Source of the DNA: an uncultured beta proteobacterium
Lineage (GTDB): Bacteria > Pseudomonadota > Gammaproteobacteria > Burkholderiales > Burkholderiaceae_A
Direction of reading: 5' to 3'
Length of the DNA stretch: 64,000 nt
Assembly: GCA_902586195.1 (NCBI GenBank)
Contig: CACIGF010000003.1
Location: forward strand, 1 to 64,000
Shown here: piece after piece, positions 31,698 through 40,232 of the stretch
Numbering within the stretch: position 1 is the first letter of the stretch
Layout of the letters: the number at the start of each line of letters is the position of its first letter
The notes under the pieces: generated by a model
What the model saw: the letters and a program-made list of their open reading frames with translations, nothing else
Told to the model about the DNA's origin: nothing
Databases searched by the model: none
Program-made: the position numbers and the translations under genes

Positions 31698-32234
31698 ATG
31701 AAATCACAAATCCTAATTGGTTGTGGTAGTAATTTGAAAAATCCTCTTTTTCAAATTTCGAAAGCGTTACACTTATTATCAGCTAAAACCTATATTACCC
31801 TATATGCAACGTCTCCCATATACATAACAGAACCTTTAGGCTACAAAAAACAAGCTGATTTCTTCAATTGTGTAGTCTCTATAAAGACACGAATAAAAGC
31901 TCATTCCTTATTAAAAACATTATTAAATATAGAAAACAAAATGGGAAGAACCAGACTTTTTAAAAACGCACCTAGGGTAATCGATCTTGACCTGCTACTT
32001 TTTAGACACGAGAAAAAAATTATCCCTCGGTTGCCCCACTTGTCCTTACCTCATCCTGAGATGCTTCATCGAAAATTTGTACTCCAACCCATATCAGATT
32101 TAAATACTTACATTAAGATACCAGGAAAAAGGGCTCTTTATTACTACCTAAAGAAAACTTACAATCAAGAAATAAAAAAGTCTCACAAAAAAATTCGTCT
32201 TCCCTTTAAGTCTTTATGTCGCACTCCGAGGTAA
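31698..32234 (+). CDS. folK: HPPK (FolK)-like hydroxymethyldihydropterin pyrophosphokinase
   Basis: This enzyme transfers pyrophosphate from ATP to 6-hydroxymethyl-7,8-dihydropterin, a step shared by folate and the pterin half of methanopterin synthesis. I start it at ATG 31698 (178 aa). Motifs seen are an N-terminal IGCGSNLKNP (like the family GSNLG), the central segment FFNCVVSIKTRIKAHSLL, and RVIDLDLLLF with the two Asp that bind Mg2+ (family signature DxDLL). A basic C-terminal tail of about 25 residues is extra. Its last 21 bases run antisense to the 3' end of fhcC. Whether it serves folate, H4MPT or both cannot be told. The start lies 34 bases from the PCD start on the other strand. Confidence 0.88.
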   Translation: MKSQILIGCGSNLKNPLFQISKALHLLSAKTYITLYATSPIYITEPLGYKKQADFFNCVVSIKTRIKAHSLLKTLLNIENKMGRTRLFKNAPRVIDLDLLLFRHEKKIIPRLPHLSLPHPEMLHRKFVLQPISDLNTYIKIPGKRALYYYLKKTYNQEIKKSHKKIRLPFKSLCRTPR

Positions 32235-33107
32235 TAGACATTCTCCTTTTCCACCAAAAGCCAAATCCCCGACAAATCTCTTCGGAGGAACATTTACTAG
32301 GCTGGGAAAAGAACCATTAATTGATTCGATGACGGTTTTTAATAACCCCCAGTAAGAAGAAAAATCATGATAAGTCTCTTTAAAAACATGGGGAGATACT
32401 ACCTGATGTTTCGCGAAGATAAGCGTACCTCGTCGCATTCCATACCCCCACATTTTGCCAGCGGATCCCCCGACCATAGCACTCCCAGCGATCATATCGT
32501 TTGCAAAAAAATCTCCCACGTCCCCCGATACAGAAGCAAACCCTCTTCGCATTCGCCGACAAAAATTATTTCCCGCATTTCCTTTCACTGAAAGGAACCC
32601 TCCAGCCATACCCTCCATCTCGCCGGTTAAATTTGCACCAGCATAATTACCCACATCTCCGTCGACGATAAGACTTCCTCCCGACATCATCGCCCCAACA
32701 AAATGTCCCGCAGAGCCTTTAATCGTAATACTTCCTGTTTGCATCATGCAACCTACGTAATTACCTATATGTCCATTAATCAAAATATGCATGTCCTCAC
32801 TTTTAAACCCCAAAAAATCAATTTCGTTAAGGTCTCCTTGAAAAACTATTCTCTTAAAACTTTTTCTCCTATCTAAAATCTCGTGAGAACAAAAATGAGG
32901 AGGGAAATCATAATGATTTTCGTCATCCTGTGTAACAGAAAAAAACTCCTCAAAAGGCTTCTCCTTTGAACCATCTAAAACGGTAGCATCGGATGTTTTC
33001 CCATTAATAGAATCTTCAAAAAAATGCTTCCACTTTATATTTGAAAGATCTAAGCGAAAATCAGGTTTTTTAATTAATGATATTTCTAAAATTTTACTCG
33101 AGTTCAT
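32214..33107 (-). CDS. fhcC: formyltransferase/hydrolase complex subunit C
   Basis: FhcC is the glycine-rich structural subunit of the formyltransferase/hydrolase complex, homologous to methanogen formylmethanofuran dehydrogenase subunit C (FwdC/FmdC). Fhc moves the formyl group from H4MPT to methylofuran and hydrolyses it to formate. The 297 residues carry a right-handed beta-helix of GXXXG-type repeats (for example GHIGNYVGCMM, GSAGHFVGAMMSGG, GDVGNYAGANLTGE, GSAGKMWGYGMRRG). It overlaps the end of fhcD by 14 bases. The order fhcB-A-D-C on one strand is the usual bacterial one. Its 3' end overlaps folK (opposite strand) by 21 bases. Confidence 0.93.
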   Translation of the reverse strand: MNSSKILEISLIKKPDFRLDLSNIKWKHFFEDSINGKTSDATVLDGSKEKPFEEFFSVTQDDENHYDFPPHFCSHEILDRRKSFKRIVFQGDLNEIDFLGFKSEDMHILINGHIGNYVGCMMQTGSITIKGSAGHFVGAMMSGGSLIVDGDVGNYAGANLTGEMEGMAGGFLSVKGNAGNNFCRRMRRGFASVSGDVGDFFANDMIAGSAMVGGSAGKMWGYGMRRGTLIFAKHQVVSPHVFKETYHDFSSYWGLLKTVIESINGSFPSLVNVPPKRFVGDLAFGGKGECLLPRSAT

Positions 33108-34008
33108 AATTAATCAATATATCCCTGAGATGGAAATGATGTGGCCCCAACTTACCTCCGTAGTTTCCTGCAGATAATCCAATTAAGCCCTTTTCACGAC
33201 CCACCCCAACCATCTTTTTTATAGCTTTAAACATAGCAATCTTAATGTCTTCCTCTGACAAACCATCGATAACGATCTCTAGCACACATCCTACCGATTC
33301 AGTCAACATTGAATCTTCTGTTATTCCAATCAGAGCAGGACAATATTTATCATTTGTTGAAGCCACAAGCGCTTTATATTTACTCCCTACTTTTGAGCCT
33401 GATCGCACAACCCCCCCCGGGAAAGGCGCAATTACATTTTCTAAGTTATTGATTTCACCAACTCCAATTTCTGAAATATGCAAGGCTGATTGTATATCCT
33501 CAGCCAATATCAAAATATTCCCGCCACCGATTGCTGTTTTATATCTGGCATTCTCCTCCCCTACAAATTCTCCATCCATGGTTGGAATTCTCCAATATCT
33601 TTTATTTTTTATTACTTTTGAAATTTGCCAGCCATCTCCAAAATATCTGAGATTTTTTACAAGCGCAAACTCTTTACCTTCAGGCATTCCGTTAAATACA
33701 CTGCTAGATGGGCACGTCAAAATACATTGTCCAACTCTATTTTCAACTTGCTTTGCCAACTCTTTGCTAGACACAGCAAATACTAAAACGGATACACCAG
33801 GTCTAGAATCTGGGGTCTCATCAGCTGTAAGTGTAGTTTCAACTGCCGCCTCACATCCACATGCAATAACAGAGGTCGCAAAGCCTGTCATTGAACTTGC
33901 TCCATACATTGCCCATTTAGCATTGTAAGCGGTAACGATTAACCTAGTTGCACGCATTGGAAATGCCTCAGCGAAAGTATCAAAAATTTTGACCCCATTT
34001 ACTAACAT
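33094..34008 (-). CDS. fhcD: formylmethanofuran-H4MPT formyltransferase subunit D
   Basis: FhcD (Ftr) transfers the formyl group from formyl-H4MPT to methylofuran within the Fhc complex. I start it at ATG 34008 (304 aa), which gives MLVNGVKIFDTFAEAFPMRA, the common family N-terminus. A longer start at 34059 would overlap fhcA by 32 bases. A strong GGAGG directly after the fhcA stop sits 14 bases from the chosen ATG, with a weaker GAAGAG closer. Family segments GGGNILILAEDIQSAL and FPGGVVRSGSKVGSKYKAL are intact. It is translated between fhcA and fhcC. Confidence 0.94.
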   Translation of the reverse strand: MLVNGVKIFDTFAEAFPMRATRLIVTAYNAKWAMYGASSMTGFATSVIACGCEAAVETTLTADETPDSRPGVSVLVFAVSSKELAKQVENRVGQCILTCPSSSVFNGMPEGKEFALVKNLRYFGDGWQISKVIKNKRYWRIPTMDGEFVGEENARYKTAIGGGNILILAEDIQSALHISEIGVGEINNLENVIAPFPGGVVRSGSKVGSKYKALVASTNDKYCPALIGITEDSMLTESVGCVLEIVIDGLSEEDIKIAMFKAIKKMVGVGREKGLIGLSAGNYGGKLGPHHFHLRDILINYELE

Positions 34009-34027
34009 TTCTCTTCTTTGAACCTCC

Positions 34028-35671
34028 TCAAATCTTTCGTAAAATTCTTTTCCCACCATCTAGGAATAAGTCAATCTCACTTTCAGCAATGAATCCATTT
34101 CTAAATTCCCCAATACAATTTTTCTCGTAATATTTCTTTAAATAACTTTCAACACTACTATCAAAATTCACATCTAAATAATGTAATCCGGGTTTTGGAC
34201 AGTCAACTAACTTTCCGTTTCGAACGACCAATTTTCCGTTCTTATACACATACTCTGGAGTTGAAAACATATACTCTTGATCAGGATCCTCTTTATAAAT
34301 AACTATATCAGCATGCTTTCCTTTCGCTAGAGAGCCGTTTTCAACTAACCCAAGAATTTTTGCTGGAGCAGCGCGAGTCATTATTGCAATTTCATATAAT
34401 GAAAGCTCTTTCTTTATGTCTTTCAAAATACAATGCTCGATAACATCTGGATGTAATTGGTGTAACTGTTCATCTCTGAACTCCTTGTTCATGAGAAGTT
34501 TTATCAAATGAGGATAAGATGTAAAAGGACCACCGTTCGGATGATCGGTTGTCAAAACAACCTGCCATGGGTCGTCGACAAGTAAAAATATCTCTAATCC
34601 TATTACCCATTGTAATGCGTTAACAAAGCTGTTTTCTTTATATTTAAAGGGAACCACTCCACAACCAGCAGTACATTCAATATCACCCATGACCCACTTT
34701 TTTGGATTCGCGTTATTTCTGTTACTGTGTTGCTTCATAATATCCCCGGATGTCGTTACAGTTTGACCGAAAATAATTTGGCCGACATCAATTGAAATAT
34801 TTTTTGAAGTCTTGAGTTTTTCTGCCAATTGTTGTGAAGCAGATGAAAACTTTTTGGGTCCTTCAGAACCGTAACAATGAAATTGAACATGAGTAAGATG
34901 ACCTCGTATTCCCTCTAATGCGTCAATTGTTTCAATAGTTGATTTAATATTGCCAGGAACCCCTAAATTACTTGCATGAATATGTAAGGGATGAGGAACA
35001 CCCAACTCTTGTAAGGATAAGGAAAGCTCATGCACTATAGCTCGAGGTGTCAAGCCCCAGTGACTATGTTTTTCATCCAAATCAAGAGATCGTTGATTAA
35101 ACTTGAAAGCGGATATTCCTCCAGGATTCACAACCTTAACTCCCATAGCCTTACTTGCATTTATACTCCACCCGACATAATCGCGGATTAGACTATGTCC
35201 TTTCTTTTTCGCTAGCATTTCCAAAAGAATTTCATCATTACCTAGCATCACGTAACCACCGTGATCAAGAATTGGTACATCGCCCATCTCTAGATGGGCC
35301 TGCCTAGCATTTGAAAAGATCATTGCAGGCTCAAAAGCCGCAGTGTACCCCATTTCGGCATATCTATGGCCAGTATCAATAGTTCCTGGAACAGATTCTC
35401 CTTTATTTCCATATTCGAATCCATTCGATTTACACAAGCCTTCTGGCATTAACATTCTCGCAATGTTAGTTTTTCCACCGCCAATGTGAGTATGAAGATC
35501 AATCCCGCCTGCCATCATAATTGAATTACAACAATCAATCACATCATACCCATCACTTGATGGCATGTTCCCTATCTTTCCTTTAGGGTCGATGAAAATT
35601 GTTTCGAGAACATCATTTTTATTTTGGATGGGATCGATAACTCTAGCATTAATAAATTTAATTTCCTTCAT
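34028..35671 (-). CDS. fhcA: formyltransferase/hydrolase complex subunit A
   Basis: FhcA is the hydrolytic subunit that cleaves formyl-methylofuran to formate. It belongs to the amidohydrolase superfamily and is homologous to FwdA. The 547-residue length is normal. The metal-binding motif is HTH at 60-62 in GGIDLHTHIGGGK, with further histidines in LTHVQFHCYG and TTDHPNGGPFTS, as expected for the binuclear metal site. It lies 13 bases after fhcB. In methanogens FwdA acts as a CO2-reducing formate carrier gateway; in the Fhc complex of methylotrophs it runs toward formate release. Confidence 0.96.
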   Translation of the reverse strand: MKEIKFINARVIDPIQNKNDVLETIFIDPKGKIGNMPSSDGYDVIDCCNSIMMAGGIDLHTHIGGGKTNIARMLMPEGLCKSNGFEYGNKGESVPGTIDTGHRYAEMGYTAAFEPAMIFSNARQAHLEMGDVPILDHGGYVMLGNDEILLEMLAKKKGHSLIRDYVGWSINASKAMGVKVVNPGGISAFKFNQRSLDLDEKHSHWGLTPRAIVHELSLSLQELGVPHPLHIHASNLGVPGNIKSTIETIDALEGIRGHLTHVQFHCYGSEGPKKFSSASQQLAEKLKTSKNISIDVGQIIFGQTVTTSGDIMKQHSNRNNANPKKWVMGDIECTAGCGVVPFKYKENSFVNALQWVIGLEIFLLVDDPWQVVLTTDHPNGGPFTSYPHLIKLLMNKEFRDEQLHQLHPDVIEHCILKDIKKELSLYEIAIMTRAAPAKILGLVENGSLAKGKHADIVIYKEDPDQEYMFSTPEYVYKNGKLVVRNGKLVDCPKPGLHYLDVNFDSSVESYLKKYYEKNCIGEFRNGFIAESEIDLFLDGGKRILRKI

Positions 35672-35684
35672 ATCTGTATTCTCA

Positions 35685-36887
35685 TTACATATTATCTATA
35701 AGTTTAGATATGAGGTTTTCTACCGTGTGTATATTGTCATTAACTAATTTTTTCAAAGGAATAATTACTGCTCCATCACATCGCATGATATACCCATTAT
35801 TGTTTACTCCAGGTGTAGCTATTGGTATAAATATAGAGTTTTTATTTTCTTTAAAAAATTTTGAGTATTTCTTCCCCATACTTTCTGGCCCTACTGCAAC
35901 AAAAGGATAATTTGAAACATTTTCATCCGGTAAATTATCGCAGAAAGACGAAAACCAAAGGATACTATCGATAGTTTTAAGTTCCAAACAGCGTTTTAAT
36001 GAGAATAATTCAGGCTGATAGTACAAGGATTTCGTAGAAAATTTTGACCTGATTGATTTTGCTGTCACCCATGATAGGGTATTTTGAAAACTCAAACCAC
36101 CGTTGTCACTGCCGAGAGTCAAAATACCTGCTCTTTTTTTTTGGTTGATCTCTTTGACAATCGCCATTAACGCATTGGCGATGTATTCTGAGAGTTCACC
36201 AAATTCCTGCGGATCCCAAACGAATGTACAGTATGAAGAGTTCCTCACTAAATTTACTAACTCATGATTACAGTCTATATCTGAGGTTGAGGATTTATTT
36301 TTTAGTAAATAAAGTAGTAATCTAACCTTCTCTAAAACACTAAAATCACAGTAAGAATCATCACTAGCCGATTTGGCTTCAATGACCCATGAATTTTTAC
36401 TGCTAAGATTTACTAACTCGGCAAATCGAGGTAAGCGCTTATTGGGCTCAGATTTTAAGAAAATTATTAAATCTGCTCTTGATTTAATTTCAGATAATGT
36501 TGTAAAAATTGTGCCCTTCGCTTGAAAACTCCTCAGCACAGCTGAAATGGAATCTCCGTGCAAATGATCTATTGTGGCATTACATTCCTTAGCTAATTTG
36601 ATTACAGACCTAGATCCCAAAATATCCAAGCCAAGCCCACCAAAAAAAGGGGACTGAGAGGAAGAAAGTAATTTAGATGTTTCAGTTATAAGATTTTGAA
36701 TAATCTCTTTTTGCCCATATAGGTAACCCAATTTGTTTTCTTTACTTGTAAAGTTAAATCTGGAAAGGCCCTCTGAAGCTTTAAAACACTTATTAGCATT
36801 CAAAACCTTCTCATTATTAAGTTTTGGAGCAACGAGATCGTCACAGTGCAAAGCACAAAAAGGGCATGCCCAGGATGAATTACTCAT
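35685..36887 (-). CDS. fhcB: formyltransferase/hydrolase complex subunit B
   Basis: FhcB is the bacterial counterpart of FwdB/FmdB, the molybdopterin subunit of formylmethanofuran dehydrogenase. In bacteria it is thought to be a structural remnant with no metal cofactor. I start it at ATG 36887 (400 aa); TTG and GTG codons just upstream are possible. The N-terminus SWACPFCALHCDDL keeps a cysteine cluster but I see no downstream cluster or molybdopterin-binding pattern. A Rossmann-like fold runs through the middle (LIIFLKSEPNKRL, AGILTLGSDNGGLS). Its start overlaps the end of the HisA-like gene by eight bases. Confidence 0.92.
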   Translation of the reverse strand: MSNSSWACPFCALHCDDLVAPKLNNEKVLNANKCFKASEGLSRFNFTSKENKLGYLYGQKEIIQNLITETSKLLSSSQSPFFGGLGLDILGSRSVIKLAKECNATIDHLHGDSISAVLRSFQAKGTIFTTLSEIKSRADLIIFLKSEPNKRLPRFAELVNLSSKNSWVIEAKSASDDSYCDFSVLEKVRLLLYLLKNKSSTSDIDCNHELVNLVRNSSYCTFVWDPQEFGELSEYIANALMAIVKEINQKKRAGILTLGSDNGGLSFQNTLSWVTAKSIRSKFSTKSLYYQPELFSLKRCLELKTIDSILWFSSFCDNLPDENVSNYPFVAVGPESMGKKYSKFFKENKNSIFIPIATPGVNNNGYIMRCDGAVIIPLKKLVNDNIHTVENLISKLIDNM

Positions 36888-37617
36888 CACCAAAATCCAT
36901 CATAGAATTAAAAAGCGCACTACCTACCAACCATCCTGCGGCTTTGTATCTAGCAACAATCTCATAATCGTCTCGATCTCTCAATCCCCCCGCACCAAAA
37001 AATTCAACTCTAAGATTTCTATGAGTCATATTTTTTAGCCAATCTATATCAGGCCCCGAATCTGTGCCGACTTTATCTAAGTTCATTAAAATTACTCTTT
37101 TTGGTGGCAGTTTTAATATTGTATCTATTGTAACCATTCCCAAGATTACATTATTTTTCTTATCAATAGACAAGACAGCTTCGTCAAGCGTTGAAAATAT
37201 TTTTTTATACGATGCATTATCGGTTATCGTTTCTGTACCAAAAACTGGTACTAAATTCTCCCCAGAACATGGACTATAACCCTTTTTTTCACACCAATTA
37301 TAAAATCCATTATTAAAACTTTTCAACTCTCCGAGATCCCGGAATCCATTATCAACCCAAATCTCTACCTTGCTAAATTTCCTCATAATCTCGTACAAAA
37401 TACAGTCGTAAGAATCATCCCCAGCTATACCATTAAGATTAGCAACGTACAGAATATTCGATCTTGACAACTTTAAGAGAACCTCTATAATTCGACACAA
37501 GTCATTTGATTTAAATACTGCATTATCTAGTTGCTTATAATTTGCGCGATCTCCAGCGACTGCTCTTACAACAACGCCATTCCGAAGATCAACAACAGGA
37601 ATAATTTTACAAGACAT
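36880..37617 (-). CDS. HisA/HisF-like TIM-barrel protein of the C1 island
   Basis: This 245-residue protein (start ATG 37617) has the HisA/HisF (PF00977) fold. It begins CKIIPVVDLRNGVVVRAV, with the first catalytic Asp of HisA kept. The second catalytic region, normally TDxxxDGTLxG, reads MNLDKVGTDSGPD, so the key Asp appears replaced by Asn. The phosphate-binding end FFGAGGLRDRDDYEIV is present. It is also longer in the middle than HisA (segment about 95-150). This is therefore probably not histidine biosynthesis. It heads the fhcB-A-D-C operon, overlapping fhcB by eight bases, and only four bases separate it from the divergent ATP-grasp gene. A role in making methylofuran or methanopterin is inferred from context only. 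Confidence 0.75.
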   Translation of the reverse strand: MSCKIIPVVDLRNGVVVRAVAGDRANYKQLDNAVFKSNDLCRIIEVLLKLSRSNILYVANLNGIAGDDSYDCILYEIMRKFSKVEIWVDNGFRDLGELKSFNNGFYNWCEKKGYSPCSGENLVPVFGTETITDNASYKKIFSTLDEAVLSIDKKNNVILGMVTIDTILKLPPKRVILMNLDKVGTDSGPDIDWLKNMTHRNLRVEFFGAGGLRDRDDYEIVARYKAAGWLVGSALFNSMMDFGDE

Positions 37618-37621
37618 AAAA

Positions 37622-38551
37622 GTGCTGAATTTATTAATTTTTGAATCCATTACTGCAAACTTAAAGAATATCAAAAAAACGCCTAACCTTCTTTCTCAAA
37701 AAGACTTTATGTCGATGAAAATGCAAGGGAAGGCAATGGTAGATGCTTTATACTCTGACCTTAAACATATTAAACAGCTAAATACAACCATTGGAAAACA
37801 AAGATTCGGAGAAACGGCTCTCGATTTTTTTTCGGAGACTATTTCCAAAATTGATTTGGTATGGGTTATCGCACCAGAGAGTAATGGCGAACTCGAACGT
37901 TTTCACATTGCATCAAAAAAAAAACTATGGATAGGATCTGGTTTACAAGCAATTCGTCTTGCCTCTAATAAGCTGGAAACAAAAAAATATTTAAAATCTT
38001 TAGGTATAAATAACCCAGATGAAATTACGTTCAAATCATTGAGAAAAAAGAATTATACTAAGGCAGTATATAAACCTATCGATGGAGCTGGTACTACAGA
38101 TACATATCTAATTGAAAATGAAAAAAATATTTTTAACACACTTAGTAAAAAGCGCTCATGTTTCTTCTTGGAAGAGTGGGTAGAGGGAACGGCATATAGC
38201 GTATCCCTTAATTGCAAATTTTCAAATTTTGAAATTTTATCTATTAACAAACAGTACATAACTTCAAATCATGAGGGAAAACTCTTCTATGAAGGTGTCA
38301 AACCTGTAGAAAACAAGATGTTTAAAAAATTGTATGAGACTATTATGCCAACCATTTCTTTAATCGTCTCAAATATAACTGACTTGCGAGGCTTTGTTGG
38401 CATTGATTTTATTTTAAAGGAGAATTCCCAAATAAGTATTATCGAGATTAATCCAAGACTTACATGTTCATATGTAGGGCTTTCAAAATACAACAAAAAT
38501 AACACTGCTGTTAAGATTTTAAATTCATTTGAAATAAATAATTTAATATGA
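37622..38551 (+). CDS. ATP-grasp ligase, MfnD-like (methylofuran side chain)
   Basis: This 309-residue ATP-grasp enzyme begins at GTG 37622. The N-terminal fragment LLIFESITANLKN matches the start of C1-island ATP-grasp proteins. Central motifs are AVYKPIDGAGTTDTYLI and FFLEEWVEGTAYSVSL, and the metal-binding end is GFVGIDFILKENSQISIIEI followed by NPRLTCSYVGLSKYN. In methanogens MfnD (tyramine-glutamate ligase) is an ATP-grasp enzyme. In methylofuran of bacteria the amine is tyrosine, and this protein is a good candidate for adding glutamate. It overlaps the next gene by four bases (ATGA) in the series MfnD-like, MfnF-like, MfnE-like. Confidence 0.82.
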   Translation: MLNLLIFESITANLKNIKKTPNLLSQKDFMSMKMQGKAMVDALYSDLKHIKQLNTTIGKQRFGETALDFFSETISKIDLVWVIAPESNGELERFHIASKKKLWIGSGLQAIRLASNKLETKKYLKSLGINNPDEITFKSLRKKNYTKAVYKPIDGAGTTDTYLIENEKNIFNTLSKKRSCFFLEEWVEGTAYSVSLNCKFSNFEILSINKQYITSNHEGKLFYEGVKPVENKMFKKLYETIMPTISLIVSNITDLRGFVGIDFILKENSQISIIEINPRLTCSYVGLSKYNKNNTAVKILNSFEINNLI

Positions 38552-39600
38552 CCAGTTCAATAGGCTTAGATATCGGAGGCGCTCACCTAAAAGCATGTTT
38601 AATAAGAAATGATCCATTTATAAAATTGAGTAAAGTTGCCTTGTTTAAAACGCCTATATGGGAGTCAAAAAATACCCTCGTATCTGCTTTAGAAGAGATT
38701 AAAAAAAAGTGGGCTATGGGAAAAGATGTGCAGATAAATATCGCAATGACTGCAGAAATGACAGACTGCTTTATAGACCGAAGAGAAGGTGTGCGAAAGC
38801 TTCTTTCTGTGATCAAAAACACTTTTAGTTACGAGAAATTAAAAATCTACTCTACAAACGGACTTAAGGATATTAATATAACTTTTAATAACTACAAGGA
38901 AATCGCTTCTTCTAATTGGCATGCAACTGCCGACACTTTATCGAAGATAGAGAGGAATTGTTTCTTAATCGATATTGGCAGCACCACAACAGATATTATT
39001 CCTATACAGTTTGGCAAAATTCTATCACCTACTGCCTCAACTGATTTCTCACGTTTACAAAAAGGCGAACTAGTATACCTAGGCGTTTGCAGGACCTCGC
39101 TAAGTTCAATTAGAAGGCAACTGCTTTTCAGATCAAAAATGACAAATATCATACGAGAAAATTTCGCTTCGACCGCTGACCTATTTAGGTTAACAAAACA
39201 ATTAAATCCAAAATATGATCTTTACCCAACATTTGATGGAAAAAGTAAGACAAGGCTTGCAACAAGACAAAGATTAGCTAGAATCATTGGATTAGACATA
39301 CATGATTTAACTATTGAAGAACTAAATGCGCTTGCTCAGCAGATAAAGCAAATATTCGTCTCAGAAATTGTAGAGAATTTAAAAAAAGTAAGTCTCCAAT
39401 ATAATATGAGCCCGAGAACGCCAATTATAATTACTGGTTCAGGAAAATTTTTAGCTATGGAAATACAAAATCAGCTAAAGTGTCAAACAAAAATTTATTC
39501 TGATTTATTTTCCGATCGGGTAAAAATTCCACGATCAAAAATCGATGATGTAGACTGTTGTGCAACTGCATTTTCTTTAGCGATTAGCACCTATCTATGA
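38548..39600 (+). CDS. MfnF-like H4MPT-linked C1 pathway protein
   Basis: This 350-residue protein of the ASKHA (hydantoinase/oxoprolinase-like) fold has the phosphate motifs IGLDIGGAHLKACLI (phosphate 1), LIDIGSTTTDIIPI (phosphate 2) and ITGSGKFLAMEIQ (adenosine). The archaeal homologue MfnF joins the furan diphosphate to tyramine-glutamate in methanofuran synthesis. Bacterial members are annotated as H4MPT-linked C1 transfer pathway protein. It overlaps both neighbours by four bases, so the three are one translated unit. The expected reaction here is furan diphosphate with tyrosine-glutamate to give methylofuran. Confidence 0.85.
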   Translation: MTSSIGLDIGGAHLKACLIRNDPFIKLSKVALFKTPIWESKNTLVSALEEIKKKWAMGKDVQINIAMTAEMTDCFIDRREGVRKLLSVIKNTFSYEKLKIYSTNGLKDINITFNNYKEIASSNWHATADTLSKIERNCFLIDIGSTTTDIIPIQFGKILSPTASTDFSRLQKGELVYLGVCRTSLSSIRRQLLFRSKMTNIIRENFASTADLFRLTKQLNPKYDLYPTFDGKSKTRLATRQRLARIIGLDIHDLTIEELNALAQQIKQIFVSEIVENLKKVSLQYNMSPRTPIIITGSGKFLAMEIQNQLKCQTKIYSDLFSDRVKIPRSKIDDVDCCATAFSLAISTYL

Positions 39601-40232
39601 TTCTTTTTAAGCTAGGGGGAAGCCTCTTAAATTCTGGGTTCATGAAATTATGGATAAATTTCATTACGGATCACTTTAAAGGTAGAGCTATTATTGTCCC
39701 TGGGGGAGGATTGTTTGCGAATCATATAAGATCGGTTCAAAAGAACTACAATTTAAAAGATGATATTGCTCACAATATGGCACTGTATTCGATGTCTCAG
39801 ATGGGTCTGCTCATTTCGTCAATAGATAGAACAAGCTTACATTTTTGCAATACGAAACATGAAATCAATGGAGTTATAGAAGATAACAAAGTTCCTATTA
39901 TAGGAACTTTTGATTTTTTAAAAAAAAGAATTGGCTCCCCTAATAAAAACTGGAGTATCACATCAGACAGTATAGCTTTACTAATCTCCAAAGAACTACA
40001 GCTTAATACCTTGCTTATCGTAAAATCATGTTGGTGCTCTTTCATAGATAGTAAAATTGCACTGAGCCAAATCAAAGTAAACAAATTAGTATCTTTAGGA
40101 ATTCTGGATGCTAGTTTTTCTCTGAACTTTCAAAATAGCAAAACAAAAGTTTTCCTTTTCTTCCGTGATCAATTACCAAATGCCTCTGATACACTTTTAA
40201 CCTCCTCAAAACCTAACAATAGGAGTCAATAA
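39597..40232 (+). CDS. MfnE-like amino-acid-kinase-fold protein
   Basis: This 211-residue protein has the amino acid kinase fold: MILFKLGGSLLNSGF (glycine loop with Lys), AIIVPGGGLFANHIRS (substrate loop), and WSITSDSIALLISKEL (like the kinase DSxA motif). The archaeal MfnE phosphorylates the aminomethylfuran phosphate to the diphosphate used by MfnF. The similarity is at fold and context level. The C-terminal 40 residues (about 170-211) are low in motifs. It is coupled to MfnF-like by a four-base overlap, and its last 20 bases overlap the end of the DUF447-MfnB gene on the other strand. Confidence 0.78.
   Translation: MILFKLGGSLLNSGFMKLWINFITDHFKGRAIIVPGGGLFANHIRSVQKNYNLKDDIAHNMALYSMSQMGLLISSIDRTSLHFCNTKHEINGVIEDNKVPIIGTFDFLKKRIGSPNKNWSITSDSIALLISKELQLNTLLIVKSCWCSFIDSKIALSQIKVNKLVSLGILDASFSLNFQNSKTKVFLFFRDQLPNASDTLLTSSKPNNRSQ

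Noticed and set aside
32367-32646. Open frames of 60-74 codons opposite or shifted within fhcC
   Set aside because: They arise from the glycine-rich repeats of fhcC read in other frames; fhcC is clearly the real gene.
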